Below, piece by piece: positions 1 through 12,800 of a DNA stretch of 64,000 nt. The translations under genes were made by a program, and so were the position numbers. The DNA is from Rhodosorus marinus (taxonomy: Eukaryota > Rhodophyta > Stylonematophyceae > Stylonematales > Stylonemataceae), in assembly GCA_029953675.1 (NCBI GenBank), contig JAMWBK010000004.1:1798001-1862000 (forward strand), read 5' to 3'. How positions within the stretch are numbered: position 1 is the stretch's first letter; each line of letters begins with the position of its first letter. Below the pieces are notes generated by a model. The model made no database searches. It had not been told where the DNA came from and was given only the letters and a program-made list of their open reading frames with translations.

Positions 1-1164
1 CTGTGAACTAAGGCTTCAATCAAGATACAATAAAACGAGTATTGGGTTACCCCTCTCAATGGCATCGTATTGGTATGATATTCAATATTTATATAGAAAA
101 TGAGGGGGTCATGCATCGATGCTTCGCATACGGATGGTTTCCTGATTGAGATTCTTGATTGACTCATGGAATCGGCCGTGGTAGTCAGCCCCTGAAAGTA
201 GGCTCGAAAACAAGCAAAAAATTGCATAGTTTGATTAGTTATATTAGTACCGGATACATTTTCGTACTAGAGTTTCCGTGAGATTGCGTAGGGATCGAAG
301 AGGAAGCGTTGAGCTGGGCAATGTGGTCATGATTGGCTTTGGAATAGCTGCAACAATTCGCTGTTAACCTGCTACACTCATTCTGTAGTTTGATCTGCGC
401 CGGATAGAACCGTTTTTCCAGATCTGCTCGGAGAAGTCCTTATCGTCGAGGTCCGCTGCCCCACGGCAGGATCTAGTGAGAAACCGTAAGGGGTACTGGA
501 ATTAGCAATCCGTCCCAAGTTATAAGTTATGCGGTGTGCTTAGTGGTGAATAACTACTTGATCGTGAAACCAGTCCGGAAACATCTACGTGGATCGTGAA
601 GGGTATAAAATCAAGCCCTCAGTGCCAGTTGCGAGAGCGCATGGTCTGTGCGAGAATTCTCTCTCAGGCTCTTAGACGACATAGGTTTTCTATTAAAGTG
701 TCATAACAAAGCAAAATGACAGCTGGCATCTATTGAATGGCTATTTCAAAAATATAATACAAGACATAAAATCGTCGGTCGACTGACGTGCGACTTGACA
801 AGTGACTTGATGGCTTTACGATGGTCAGGCGCTTAACATAGCTCTTGATCTGTGGCTTTGGTGGGTATCGTTTGGGTAGGGAGAGATCCATCGGTAAGTA
901 CGGGTAACTGGTACATAGGGAAGAAGGTGATGAGGGGTACAAGGCTATCTTTTGAACCATAGGAACTTGTTTTCGGAAAGAAAGGATTTGTTTATTTTCC
1001 CCCCTTTTTGGGGTTGCGGTTTTGTAGGTGAGAGACTGTGGGGTTAGTAGTCGGGGGGGGGGCGGGAGGGAGTAGAACGGACTGCTTGGGTTTTAGACGC
1101 TTCCTTGGATTCTTAGTTGTGAGGATTTTTGCTTTGTACTCGTTTCCTCTGTCGGAGAAGAGAG
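1..1164. other. 5' intergenic stretch, no supported gene
   Basis: No open frame here has recognisable homology. Several short minus-strand segments between about 110 and 690 have coding-like composition, for example around 440-470 and 109-190. I could not join them with consistent splice phases, so no gene is called. A G-rich tract at about 1050-1070 lies just upstream of the dehydratase start. The rest shows nothing I can name. Confidence 0.4.
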
Positions 1165-2114
1165 ATGAAGCTCGTGAAGGCGTACCTCTTCTTGTATAAT
1201 GCTGCAGCAGCGATTGGATGGTACTGGACCCTAGAGACAAGCATGTGGAGAAATTTCTGTGCTTTTTGTTCTGATCAGTTTTGTGTTGATAAATGTTGTG
1301 TTTTCCTGGGTCTTGCCTCTCAACATCTAGGTGTTTCGTGCTAGGGAATTTGGTCTGGGGTGTATATGCTAACGATCCGTGGTCTGCAGTGGAGTGGTCC
1401 CTGAAGATCTCCCAAACTGCTGCGATACTCGAAGTTCTACATGCTCTTCTGGGGGTGGTCAGAACGAACGTTTTCTCGACACTTCTTCAGGTCTTATCTA
1501 GGATCTACATTCTTTGGGTTGTTACGAACCCTTTCCAGGACGTTGTGGGGCAGTTTCTGGCATTCAAAACTATGGTTCTTGCTTGGTGCCTGACGGAAAT
1601 TCCTCGGTACGCCTACTTCGCAGTCGGACAGGTGCAGAAGCCTCCAAAGTGGATGACGTGGCTCCGGTAAGTAACCTGATATGCTTTGGAGATGCCCCTG
1701 ACCTATGGATCGCTTAGCCTGCCCCCTTTCCGCTTGGACAGTTATTCTAGCTTCATGCCGCTCTATCCTGTTGGAGCTGCGAGTGAGGCAGCTTGCCTTT
1801 ATACCGTGCTTCCTCTCATCAAAGAGGCCCGTCCCTACAGCATATACATGCCGAATACGTTGAACTTCGCTCTAGATTCGTACTTCACCAGTATCTGCTC
1901 CCTGCTGATATACATCCCGGTAACGATTTTTCGATTTCCTAAGCAAACTTTTGTTTTCGCTATTATCTCACCGGAGAACGTCACTCTATTTCCTTTTCTG
2001 TATCTCGTATTGCAGGGGCTGCCATTCATGTACTCCCATATGATCGCGCAAAGAGCAAAATATGTCAACCCGGCTGATGTTCCCTCGATGAGTGCTACCA
2101 AGAAAGTGGACTAA
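1165..2114 (+). CDS. HACD: very-long-chain (3R)-3-hydroxyacyl-CoA dehydratase (HACD/PAS2/Phs1 family)
   Basis: This enzyme performs the third step of very-long-chain fatty acid elongation in the ER membrane, dehydrating 3-hydroxyacyl-CoA. The N-terminus (YLFLYN, then GWYW) and the downstream blocks QTAAILEVLH, LSRIYILWVV, TEIPRYAYF and WLRYSSFMPLYP follow the plant PAS2 pattern. The catalytic Tyr and Glu are kept in YPVGAASE, seven residues apart as in yeast Phs1. Exon 2 ends at 1666, exon 3 runs 1742-1919 and exon 4 runs 2016-2114; these junctions agree in phase. The exon 1/2 junction, with a donor near 1245-1268 and an acceptor at 1330 or 1344, is not fixed. The last intron (1920-2015) is 96 bp and stopless, so unspliced RNA would read through it. 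Start chosen at the Met directly before the first membrane segment. It is convergent with the kinase gene that follows. Confidence 0.9.
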
Positions 2115-2526
2115 AAAGTTCAAGGAATGATGACCGGTCTTTAATCATTTTCCGGCACCATCACGCCTTAATGAGTGGCCCAGAGAATTCTGTTTCCGGA
2201 CTTGGGCGTCGGCATCTGTTTGCGGTGTGCTGAGGTCGAAGGAGCCTGAGGATACTGGCTCCCAGCGAACGTGTTTTCGTGCGAAATGGGATGCAATGGT
2301 GGCTTTCGGGTCGGAACGGGTTGTTGGGAACTAGAAAGGCCGCAGCGCAGCGCTGTGCATGCCACGGGAGCCGCTTAAGGAGTAGGGGACCAGATCTTAA
2401 GTAGCTGTGTGCCCTCCTCAACTCCAGGGTGGACTTGGCAACATATTCCGTCTGTAAATATTCAATCTTCCGTCGAACAAAGTCGCTCTTGGCAATGTCA
2501 AACTTTTTTCATTTTTTTATAGGTTA
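2115..2526. other. convergent intergenic, 3' ends of dehydratase and kinase genes
   Basis: The two flanking genes end toward each other across about 410 bp. Minus-strand frames at 2161-2421 have no homology and are not called. It presumably holds both 3' UTRs and poly(A) signals; I see no other feature. Confidence 0.5.
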
Positions 2527-3817
2527 TCAATAGTTGCTCGTAGACATAGAGTTCTCCGCTGAGCTCCCTAGGGGGTAGTTAACATCTCGAAAGAATTCGT
2601 GGTTAAGAGCGGCGCTTGCAGATATTCTTTGCGCTGGATTCAATTGAAGCATTTTGCGCAGGAGATCGCACCCAGCTGCTCCAAGCTGCGGAACAACCTA
2701 CGTGGAAACAGCAATCCCAGAGTTTCAGCGCACCGAAGAAAAGCCGAAGTCAGTCTGTTTACCTGTGAAGCGGTTTCTGAACTAGCTTACCTCCATCAGA
2801 GACCTTTCCTTCCATTGAGGATAGTCATGCCAGTCTCTTAAGTCCTGAACCGTTGGCCATGTCGTTGTACTGGGGGTTCCCATTATCCTGCGAAAACAAA
2901 TTCGTGGTCAGTTCCAGCTCAAGTCAACACCCAAGGGTCACTCTCAGTATAAAACGTCATCCCTATACCTGAAGATAGAAAGCAATTGTTCAAGTTCACT
3001 CTCCCCGTAGAATAGGGGTTTCCCGAGCACCATTTCAGCGAGAATACATCCTACACTCCAGACATCGACACCAGTTGAATAGCATCTTGTGCCGAGAAGT
3101 ACTTCAGGAGCTCTGTACCACAGTGTCACCACCTCATGTGTATACTTTCCAACCGGGAGACTAAAAACACGCCCAAGGCCAAAATCTGCCAGCTTCACGG
3201 TGTCATCACCAGAAACTAGGATGTTCTGAGGTTTAAGGTCACGATGCATCACGCTGTGCGCATGGCAGTGTCTCAAACCGAGCAGAATTTGATAACAGAA
3301 ACTCTGCGAACGAGGAGTAGTAGCCATCATTCGCATAAGTTGGTCAAACGTTTTGCGAGAAGATACGTTCGGCTGTCTTACCTTCGCAACATCCAGCGGT
3401 AAGCCTTTTCCTTTGCCCTGCTTTGCCACCATGTACTGCTTCAGATCGTGGTCCAAGAACTCAAAGACCAGCATGAGCGTTGGTCTGGCCATAGTGCCCT
3501 CCTTGCTCTCTCGGTGGATGACCTCCTGCAGTCTGCGGAAAGGGGCGAAAGGCGGTAGAGAGTTGAATAGAGTGAGCATACACAACTCTGAGCGACCTTT
3601 CGCAGAGCAGTTTACTCTCTTACTTGACAATATGAGGGTGGTTCAAAGAAAGCAGTATTGAAACCTCCCGAAGCGTTGTCGGCGGAACTCCCTCGTCGTC
3701 ATCTTTGATAATGTTCTTCTTCAACGCGACCACTTCGCCAGTTTCCAGGTTTATGGCTTTGAAGACCTTTCCAAAAGTGCCTTGACCCAGGCACTCCGTC
3801 CGTTCGTACTTCTCCAT
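2527..3817 (-). CDS. CDKB: B-type cyclin-dependent kinase (CDKB-like)
   Basis: This is a Ser/Thr kinase of the cell-cycle CDK family. I resolve five exons: 3624-3817, 3382-3532, 2969-3303, 2791-2887 and 2527-2697. They sum to 948 bp, or 315 residues, the usual CDK length. The cyclin-binding helix reads PPTTLRE, the signature of plant B-type CDKs instead of PSTAIRE. Other motifs are the catalytic [20 protein letters not shown] (very like plant CDKB), an activation-loop Thr in [24 protein letters not shown], and a C-lobe ending in [16 protein letters not shown]. The glycine loop is GQGTFGKV, so the usual inhibitory Tyr15 position is Phe while Thr14 is kept. The Met before EKYERTE is taken as start; an upstream in-frame Met is also possible. 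The intron 3304-3381 (78 bp) is in frame and stopless. Confidence 0.92.
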
Positions 3818-6800
3818 CCTCGCGTGCTGGTCCAACAAAAAGAATCTTCTTTCCCAAGACCAGATGGTAGAATCCGAACGTCAGAGCACCCACAGACGTA
3901 TATACTCCCGCAACAGGTACTCTGGACTCTCGCCTCCCGATCGAAGCGAAAAGGTTATTCAGAAAAAAATTTCTAAATGAAGACTGTTGAAACGTCCAAG
4001 TTACTTATATTTGCATCCTGAATTTGACCAGGTATACGCCCACGCCTATTAGGGCACAAATCCTAACTTCTATAGGACCGCGCTTTCCAGTAATAATCTA
4101 ATGCCGTTATGAAACGGAATAAGAATATGACGCTTCAGTTTTAGGGACTTTGACAATTCTAGGATATCGAACAGGTCGACAGCGGAAGTTAAGCCATCAC
4201 ACTGGCATAACCTCCGCTGTGGAGTGTGAGAGACAATCATATCGGGCTCGTGTGATCACGGCAAGGGCGTTGGAAATAGCACGCAGAAAGCCTATGCAGT
4301 TGCTCATATCAGTAAGATGACGCCTCCCCATAGGAAGTCGCAGGCGAAACCCGAACCGGGGACCTCGGCCCTCAGTCATCGCATATGTACTCGCATGCTG
4401 GCGAAGAGCTAAAACAACCCTCATCCAATGGAGCTGATAGCTCACGTCTGGAGGCATCCAAAAAGACACCCAGCTTCAGGAGTTCTCCAAAATAGAAGAA
4501 TCAAATAGCAGCATGTGCAAGCACAAGCTCCTGAGCAACCTGCGAAAGCGTTTGATGCAGGACCCCCACGATGCACCTAGCCGGTAAGAATGTCGCCAGC
4601 GGATTTCAAATATTCAAATGCAAAAATCGATCGAAAAATAGACAGCTGTCGATTAAAATTTTTTGGGGTATTATTGGGTACTGTAATGATTGATCTCAAT
4701 CGGGTTCTGATTACTTTTGGCGGGAAACGTTGGGGGCGAGGAGGGGGAGGGAGGGGCTCGAGCGACGGTTTGCTTCAGTTAGGAAGGCTCGTTGCTGCTC
4801 CGAAGGCAGTAGCACTGCGCTCTCCCAAAGTAAAGTTTCAGTTCATTCCTCCAAGATGCTTAGGCTTTGCTCAAATCCTTCAGGTCTATCGGAACGGCCT
4901 GAGCAAGATGAAGAGCTGGTCCCCTAGGGTATTGGTGGTTCAGTTCCGAGCGACGTACTGGTGTACAATAACAAGTGGTTGTCAGCTAGTCGGGGAAGAA
5001 AAGGGCGTGCTGAGTCCCTTTTCTCAGTACCGACTTGGGCATATTTCTCCATCCTTCAAGTTCGCGCAAGTTTCGGCAGGTGATCCCTGTCTTTGAGGTC
5101 GTACATCCCGATTGTTCACAATTGAAACCGGAATTTATATTATTGGTGACATTTCAACTCCAAACGCCGTTCTTGGAGCTCAAGGAAACTCTGAGATCCG
5201 ACTGTGGTTCACAGTCGATGCACAGCTGGCGAATGGTTGCGTTTAAGCATTTAACGGTAAAATCCTCTCGTCGGAATACAGTTGCGAGGTCGCTGAGGTT
5301 GGTTATAAACGCTCAAAACTTCTAGGTGAGCACGCTACACCGTATGTTTGAACCCGGGGCCATTTGCTATTTAACAATGTTGTTGCAACTTGTTTTCGGC
5401 CGGCACGTACCGCAGCGCAACCCCAAAGCCGAGAGTCGCTTTTGCTTTCTAACAGGGTAGTATCACCTTCGTGGGCACGTTTGTATCGCATCCTGGGGTT
5501 CCGGGCGAGAGATGGCCGTGGTCCATATGCCCTGCTCCAGAAGTCCCGAATCGAACAATTACTTTCTCCGCATTGAATCTCCCCATAAATCGAAACCACT
5601 TGAACGGGAGAACCCAGAGTCGCCCCTCAATGACCAGCGAAACCAGGTTTACTAAGGTCAAACTTGAGCACGCATAGCAGCATTCGCAGCCTTGTCTGAG
5701 TTTCTTACCTGGTCGGGCTACAACTAAAATAACTGCTGCTCAAACACCTACACAAGCGACAGGCAGCGCTAGGTGACGAAAAAGAATACAAAGTACTTTT
5801 TCCACTGACTGGTAGCAAGAGCACTATGGTCCATTGCCAAGAAAAAACGCAACCCGACTTCTAACTATAAATCGCGCAAGCACCGGATCGCAGATAACGC
5901 AGGCTGCTTGACTGCGGCTCCGGCCCAGTCGACAGCCAGCTCTCCAGCTTTTCCTACTTCGGCTCTCCATTAGGGTTTGGAGAGTCCTCGTTGCAGTTAA
6001 ATGCAATGCAAAACTTGTCCGCGACTACCTGCTCCGACGGTCACAGTGAAAACCAGCGGATTATCCCCGCTCCAGAAAAACCTTCCAATCAACGAACTTC
6101 AGAGGACCAGACCAAAAAAAACACAACAAAAAAACCACATACACACCTCAGTAAACTCCCCGGACTCAATAAGTTTTCTTACCAAGCGTCAGAAGAACCG
6201 AAAATGGAGCAAAATCGCTTCCATTGCAAATAAAAAGGGGGGGAGGAAGGGAAAATACGCCACCATCGTCTTGGGGTCGAAAAAACCCTCGCAAAAATGA
6301 CTTAACAACTAAAAGAGCGGAAAAAATCTCATCGATTCCGGATTATATTGTTTCCTGTTAATTTTAGTTCGTAATTTTGACGAATGGTGACTGATCGAGG
6401 GAATTGCGAATGATACCCAAGCAACTATTTTTCCAGATTATTTTTGTCCGGCCACAATGGGGGAAAATGGAGTCCGACGACGGTAGAACGCTTCAGGGGG
6501 TCGCTCCGTTTAGCATTGGAAAGGTGGGAAAACAGGGGATTTCTGAGGGTGAAATTAAGTGTCACCCAACCCCCGGGGCGGGTGGGAGTAGACGTGGAAG
6601 GATTTCATAAAGACGGCAGAAGACTGCTGGGAGTCCGGGACGGTGGCTGTCGGCGAGGATCTAGTTGAGTACACAGGTTATCTGAGTGAAGAAGGTGCTC
6701 TGGGGAGGAGTACTGTTTTGGTTTATAGGGATTTGAGATGGAGATGTGGATGTCTGTGACAGAGGGTTAAGAGTCCAGAGTTTAACGGCCCGCGAAGTAG

Positions 6801-6896
6801 ATCTTCTTCGAGGGATCGCTTGGATCGGGCTTTCGTCTGGTTTCGAGCGCAGATTGAGGAATCTAGATACGGGATCTTGGAACTGACTTATTCGCC
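3818..6896. other. 3.1-kb divergent intergenic region between CDKB and CAD, possible unrecognised coding segments
   Basis: This separates the 5' ends of CDKB (minus) and CAD (plus), so it holds both promoters. Open frames such as 4590-5096 (168 codons) and segments near 4930-5090 and 5100-5320 on the plus strand are open, but have no homology that I recognise and do not join cleanly. Frames at 5300-5660 overlap on both strands. A further gene may be hidden here, but I cannot support a model. The stretch 6240-6900 is G-rich and looks non-coding. Confidence 0.35.
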
Positions 6897-9800
6897 ATGG
6901 AGGGAAGGACGAGGGCCAGTCTGATTTTGGAAAATGGTAGGAAAACTCTGGTCAGTACTGGGGCATAGCCCGCCGTGATAAACACCACGTTTGGCTGATG
7001 CGATCATCTCCCTATGGCAAAATCAGGACGAAAATTTGACGGTTGGAGTTTCGGGGCAGAGCACAGCGTTGCTGGAGAAGCCGTTTTTCAGACGGGCATG
7101 GTCGGTTATCCAGAAGCGCTCACTGACCCATCATATCATGGCCAACTGCTCGTCTTGACGTATCCGCTCGTTGGTAACTATGGAATTCCGTCTGACTCGG
7201 TAAGTGAACTTGTAGCCCTCACTTTCATGGGGTTGCAGACCGCTTTACGTACTCTGACGCTCGTTCTGTTTGTGAAAACATGCCAAGCTTGACCCAGAAA
7301 GTCAAATACCAAAATTCTTCGAGAGCGACAGGATCTGGGCTTCTGGCCTCGTTGTCTGCGAGTATTCTACGGAGTACTCGCACTGGAACGCCGAGAGATC
7401 TCTTTCGGAATGGTTGAAGGAGCACAATGTTCCGGCAATATCTGGGATTGATACCAGAGAGTTGACGAAGGTCATTCGCGAAGAAGGGACCATGTTGGGA
7501 AAGATTGACGTCGGTGGAGAAGGCCTAGATTTTGTGGATCCCAACCTGAGGAACCTTGTTGCTGAAGTATCTTCAACAACCGTGAAGCGAATTAGTAAGT
7601 TTTTGGCCCACTGCACAGCGCGACCGCATCTCGCCGAATTGCTAACTAGCAGTTCTGCACCCGTGGAACAGAGGGCATCGAGGGCGAAGATTCGTCATCT
7701 TTCAATGGCTTGACAGTTGTGGCTGTTGACTGTGGCATCAAGAACAACCAGCTTCGTTGCTTTCGGAAGAGAGGAGTGAACCTGATAGTGGTTCCGTGGA
7801 ACACAAACTTTTCAGAGCTTTACTCGGAGGAATCCTTCGATGGCTTATTTATCAGCAACGGGCCAGGAGATCCAAAACTATGCGAGGAGACGATCAAGAA
7901 TCTGGAAGATTTTATGTCGTCTACATCAGTGCCCGTGTTTGGTATTTGTCTTGGTCACCAGCTGTTGTCTCTTTCAGCTGGATTCTCCACATACAAGCTA
8001 CCTTATGGAAATCGCGGCCATAACCAGCCTTGCATCGATGAGATCTCCAAGAGGTGCTATATAACTTCTCAAAACCACGGTTTTGCGGTCAACGCCGATA
8101 AGGAGGAGTCGCCAAGCGGATGGCGCTCTTTGTTCTACAACGCAAATGACAAGACAAATGAGGGTATGTTTACAATGTAATTCTGTGGACACGGATGAGC
8201 GGACTCCCTGTGCTAAGTCATTTTCACAATTGTGCACTTTAGGGGTAATGCACAAATCCAAGCCGTTCTTCTCGGTCCAGTTTCATCCCGAAGCAAGAGC
8301 CGGACCACATGACACAGAATTTCTGTTTGATGTGTTCTTGGAAAGCGTCGCTAACCAAAAGAAAACTGGCGAGATACAATCCGTTGCACCACTACTCAAG
8401 AAGTATTGCGTAAACCTTGAGACCCAGCTGCCGAAACCGCCAAAGCTGAACAAGGTTGTAGTCCTAGGAAGCGGCGGTTTGAGCATCGGGCAAGCAGGAG
8501 AGTTTGATTACTCTGGGTCGCAGGCCATCAAGGCTCTGAAGGAGGAAGGGATATATACGGTTCTAATCAATCCCAACATAGCGACAGTTCAAACTTCACG
8601 AGGACTAGCCGACAAAGTCTACTTTCTGCCAGTGAATGTCGAGAACGTGATTAAGGTCATGAAGAATGAGAGACCAGACGGAATCCTGCTGACATTTGGT
8701 GGTCAAACGGCACTAAATTGCGGTACCCAACTGCATGCCATGGGCGCTTTCGAGGAGAACGACGTGAAAGTTCTGGGCACACCGATCTCTTCAATTCTGG
8801 ACACTGAGGACAGAGAGCGCTTCAATTCTCGCCTCGCCGAAATAGGAGAGCCTTTCGCAAGATCTGAGGCAGTTTCCAGCGTTGAAGATGCTGTTGTTGC
8901 GGCAAAGAATGTGGGTTACCCAGTCATTGTTCGTGCTGCGTTTGCTCTTGGTGGCCTGGGATCCGGTTTCGCTGACAATGATGCTGAGCTAGTTGAACTC
9001 GTGAACAAAGCCTTTACAGCATCCCCTCAAGTCCTTGTGGAACGATCCATGAGAGGCTGGAAAGAGGTGGAGTACGAGGTTGTCCGAGACGCCTATGACA
9101 ACTGCGTGACTGTCTGTAACATGGAAAATTTTGATCCACTGGGTGTTCATACGGGCGATTCGATCGTCATAGCACCGAGCCAGACGCTTACCGACGAGGA
9201 GTATCACATGCTACGGGACGCAGCCCTTCGAACGGTTCGCATGCTGGGGGTTGTTGGTGAATGCAATATTCAATTCGCCTTGAATCCAAACTCACTTCAG
9301 TATTGCACAATTGAAGTCAACGCGCGTCTGTCACGGTCATCAGCTCTTGCTTCAAAGGCGACGGGTTACCCGCTTGCGTTCGTCGCGGCAAAGCTTGCAC
9401 TCAGGAAGCGTTTGTCTGACCTACAAAACTCGATAACAAGGAAAACCATTTCCTGCTTTGAGCCCAGTCTGGACTATTTGGTGGTCAAAATGCCGAGGTG
9501 GGATCTTGCGAAATTCGAACGAGTTAGCCGAAAACTCGGTTCGGCCATGAAGTCTGTTGGTGAAGTCATGTCCATTGGGAGGACCTTTGAAGAAGCAATT
9601 CAGAAAGCGCTCAGGATGGTTACTGACAACTACGCCAGTGGATTTGAGCCTGGAATCGTTGAATACTCCGAAGAGGAAATGAAACGGCCAACAGATCAAC
9701 GACTTCTCTCAATAGCAAGTGGACTTGAAGCTGGCTTAACTGTGGACGAGCTCCACACCATGTCCAACGTTGACAATTGGTTCCTGCATAAGCTCAAGAA

Positions 9801-12800
9801 AATTGCAAACTTCCGACAGCACGTTCGGAAGCTGGCTGAGAGCTCGGCTGAGCTTGGGCGTGATGAAATTAAGAAAGCGAAACTTCTTGGTTTCAGCGAT
9901 CGTCAGCTCGCAAAGCTGATGGGCGACAGCGAAATGGGCATCCGTAAACTGCGTTTATCACATAACATTTGTCCCTGTGCGAAACAGATCGATACTGTGG
10001 CTGCAGAGTTTCCGGCTTATACAAATTATTTGTACTTGACATATTCGGCCCCAGAGAGCAAGGCCAATGATATAGAATTTACGGACCCCGGAATCATGGT
10101 CCTCGGATCCGGCGCCTATCGAATAGGATCTTCAGTGGAATTCGATTGGTGCGCAGTGAGCGCCATTCGAACCCTAAAACAGTACAACTATCCGGCAATC
10201 ATGATGAACTACAACCCAGAAACGGTTTCGACAGACTACGACGAATGCGACCGCTTGTACTTCGAGGAGCTTTCATTTGAAAGAGTGATGGATGTGTACC
10301 ACTTGGAGTCCGCGCAGGGAGTTATCGTGTCAATGGGAGGACAGATCCCAAACAATTTGGCTATGCTTTTGCACAGACAGCAAGTCAACATTCTTGGAAC
10401 GTCTCCGGATATGATCGATGGGGCAGAAAATCGCTACAAGTTTTCTCGCATGTGCGATAGAATCGAGGTTGACCAACCAAAATGGAAGGAGCTAAGCTCG
10501 GTGGAAGACGCGCAAGCCTTTTGCGCAAAGGTAGGCTAGATTCCTTTGGCAATCGATTTTCAATATTGCCACTACTGATTGGATTGATTATTCCTACATT
10601 TGAAGGTTGGGTATCCAGTGCTTGTGAGACCCAGCTACGTCCTTTCTGGAGCGGCAATGAACGTCGCACATAAACCAGAAGACCTCAACTCGTACTTGAC
10701 TGAAGCAGCTTCAGTATCAGCAGACTATCCAGTTGTCATCTCAAAGTTCATACTCGAAGCCAAAGAAATCGAAGTCGATGCTGTTGCGCGGAAGGGTGAA
10801 CTGGTTATGCATGTCGTTTCCGAGCACGTCGAGAATGCGGGAGTTCATTCTGGAGACGCGACACTTGTGCTCCCACCCGTGGATTTGGACCAGGTAACTG
10901 TTGGAAAGGTTGAAGAGGCCACTAGAATGGTCGCAAATGCTTTGAACGTCACCGGCCCGATGAATATTCAGTTCATCGCCAAAGAAAATGAAATCAAAGT
11001 CATCGAGTGCAACCTGAGGGCTTCTCGGTCGTTCCCGTTTGTGAGCAAGACAATTGGAATTGATATGGCAAGGCTCGCAACGAAGGTCATTTTGGGGAAG
11101 AACACCCGACCATATCCAGTTGACGTATCGAAGACTCCTCATATTGGAGTAAAAGTCGCGCAGTTCTCGTTTACTCGGCTTCTCGGAGCTGACCCCATAC
11201 TTGGTGTCGAGATGGCCTCCACAGGTAATGACTGCTCGTAGGTCCTTCAAGAAGGGCTTAATTTTCAACAAGGCTATTGCTGAACGGTCGACCTTTCAAC
11301 ATGCAGGAGAGGTCGCTTGCTATGGATCGAACCGGGAGGAAGCCTACCACAAGGCCCTACAAGCTACTGGACAAAAAATCAATCTCAAGAGCATTTGCAT
11401 ATCCATAGGCGCTTACAAGGAAAAGCTTGAATTTTTGTCCTCAGCGAAGATGTTGCAGTCCATGGGGATCAAGATTTACGCAACGTCCGGAACCGCCGAT
11501 TTCTTGAAGGAGCACGGTGTGAACGCAACGGTCGTCTTGTATCCAGCTCCGACCGAGTACCTAAAGGATTCTCAAGACAGCGTGGTCGAATTGCTAAGGA
11601 CTCATGAAGTGGATGCATTGATCAACATACCGAGCAACAACAAATACCGCCGAGTAGCCAGTTTTACCTCTAAGGGTTACCTTACTCGGCGGGCAGCAGT
11701 GGATTTCGGTGTACCACTTATTACCAACATCAAGATTGCAAAACTTTTGGTGAAGGCCGTGAAGTTAGCTTCGAAGCAAGAAAGCTTTCCATTGAAACCC
11801 TATGATGCGAGGTTCTCGTCTAGAGTGATCACCTTACCTGGAATGGTTAATCTCGACGTTCTGGATGCCAAGAATGTCGACTGGTCAAGCGCAACCGCAG
11901 CTGCACTGACGGGTGGCTTTACAATGATAACTACGGTACAGAAATGTTCTACCTTAACGGGCATAGAACAAGGTGAGACCAAAGCGAATGTATCAACGTT
12001 CGAAGCGTCATATCTCACCAACATGTGTCGTTGCGCAGAAATTGAGTCTGCACACAAAATTGCAGGAGGCGGAATTCGCTGCGACTATGTGCTTCTGGCT
12101 GCCGCATCGAACTCGAACTCTTCTGTAATTCCAGCCGCGTCAAGCATTTCACAGGGCTTGTACATTGAACCAGAAGCGGGAGAAAGCTCCCTTACACCCT
12201 GGCTTTCTCACTTTAAGAGTTGGCCATCGAGCTCGCCAATCATTGCCAAAGCATCTGGCCAGGCACTAGCTTCGTTGTTGTTCGGGGCAGTTTTGGAGAG
12301 GCGGGAGATTCACATCCGGCAGGTATGGCTATTGTTTTCCCGAAAAAGGCTTTCTTCGATGAGTGGAAACGTCCTTACTTGAATCGTCTGATGCACAGGT
12401 GAGAACTAGGGAGGATCTCCAAATAATTAGAATTAGCAAGGAGAAGGGAATGTCCGTCACTTGCGACGTAGATGTGATGGATCTCTACGCGAAATCTGCT
12501 TCGGACCTGGCAATTTCCGTTGCCGATAAGGAAGCTCTTTGGGAGTCGCTGGATTTGATTGACGCTGTAACTGGCCCACCGGAGTTGGTCATTTCGCTGC
12601 TGCTGCAGTCGGAGGGCGAAGGGCGGCTTCCCCAGGGTTGGGTCCGGTCAAGGCTCGTTGACAATCCAAGGAGAATTTTGGGATTGACGGATACGAAGGA
12701 TACGTACATAGAAGTCGATATGTCTGAGTCATGGGATGCTCCAGCAGCCTCGGAGCTTTCTGGAACGAAGTGCCTAGGAAAAGTCCGACGGGTTGTGCTC

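Noticed and set aside
4590-5096. Plus-strand ORF of 168 codons
   Set aside because: No homology, overlaps other open frames, and includes a G-rich stretch of simple sequence; kept only as an uncertain gap note.
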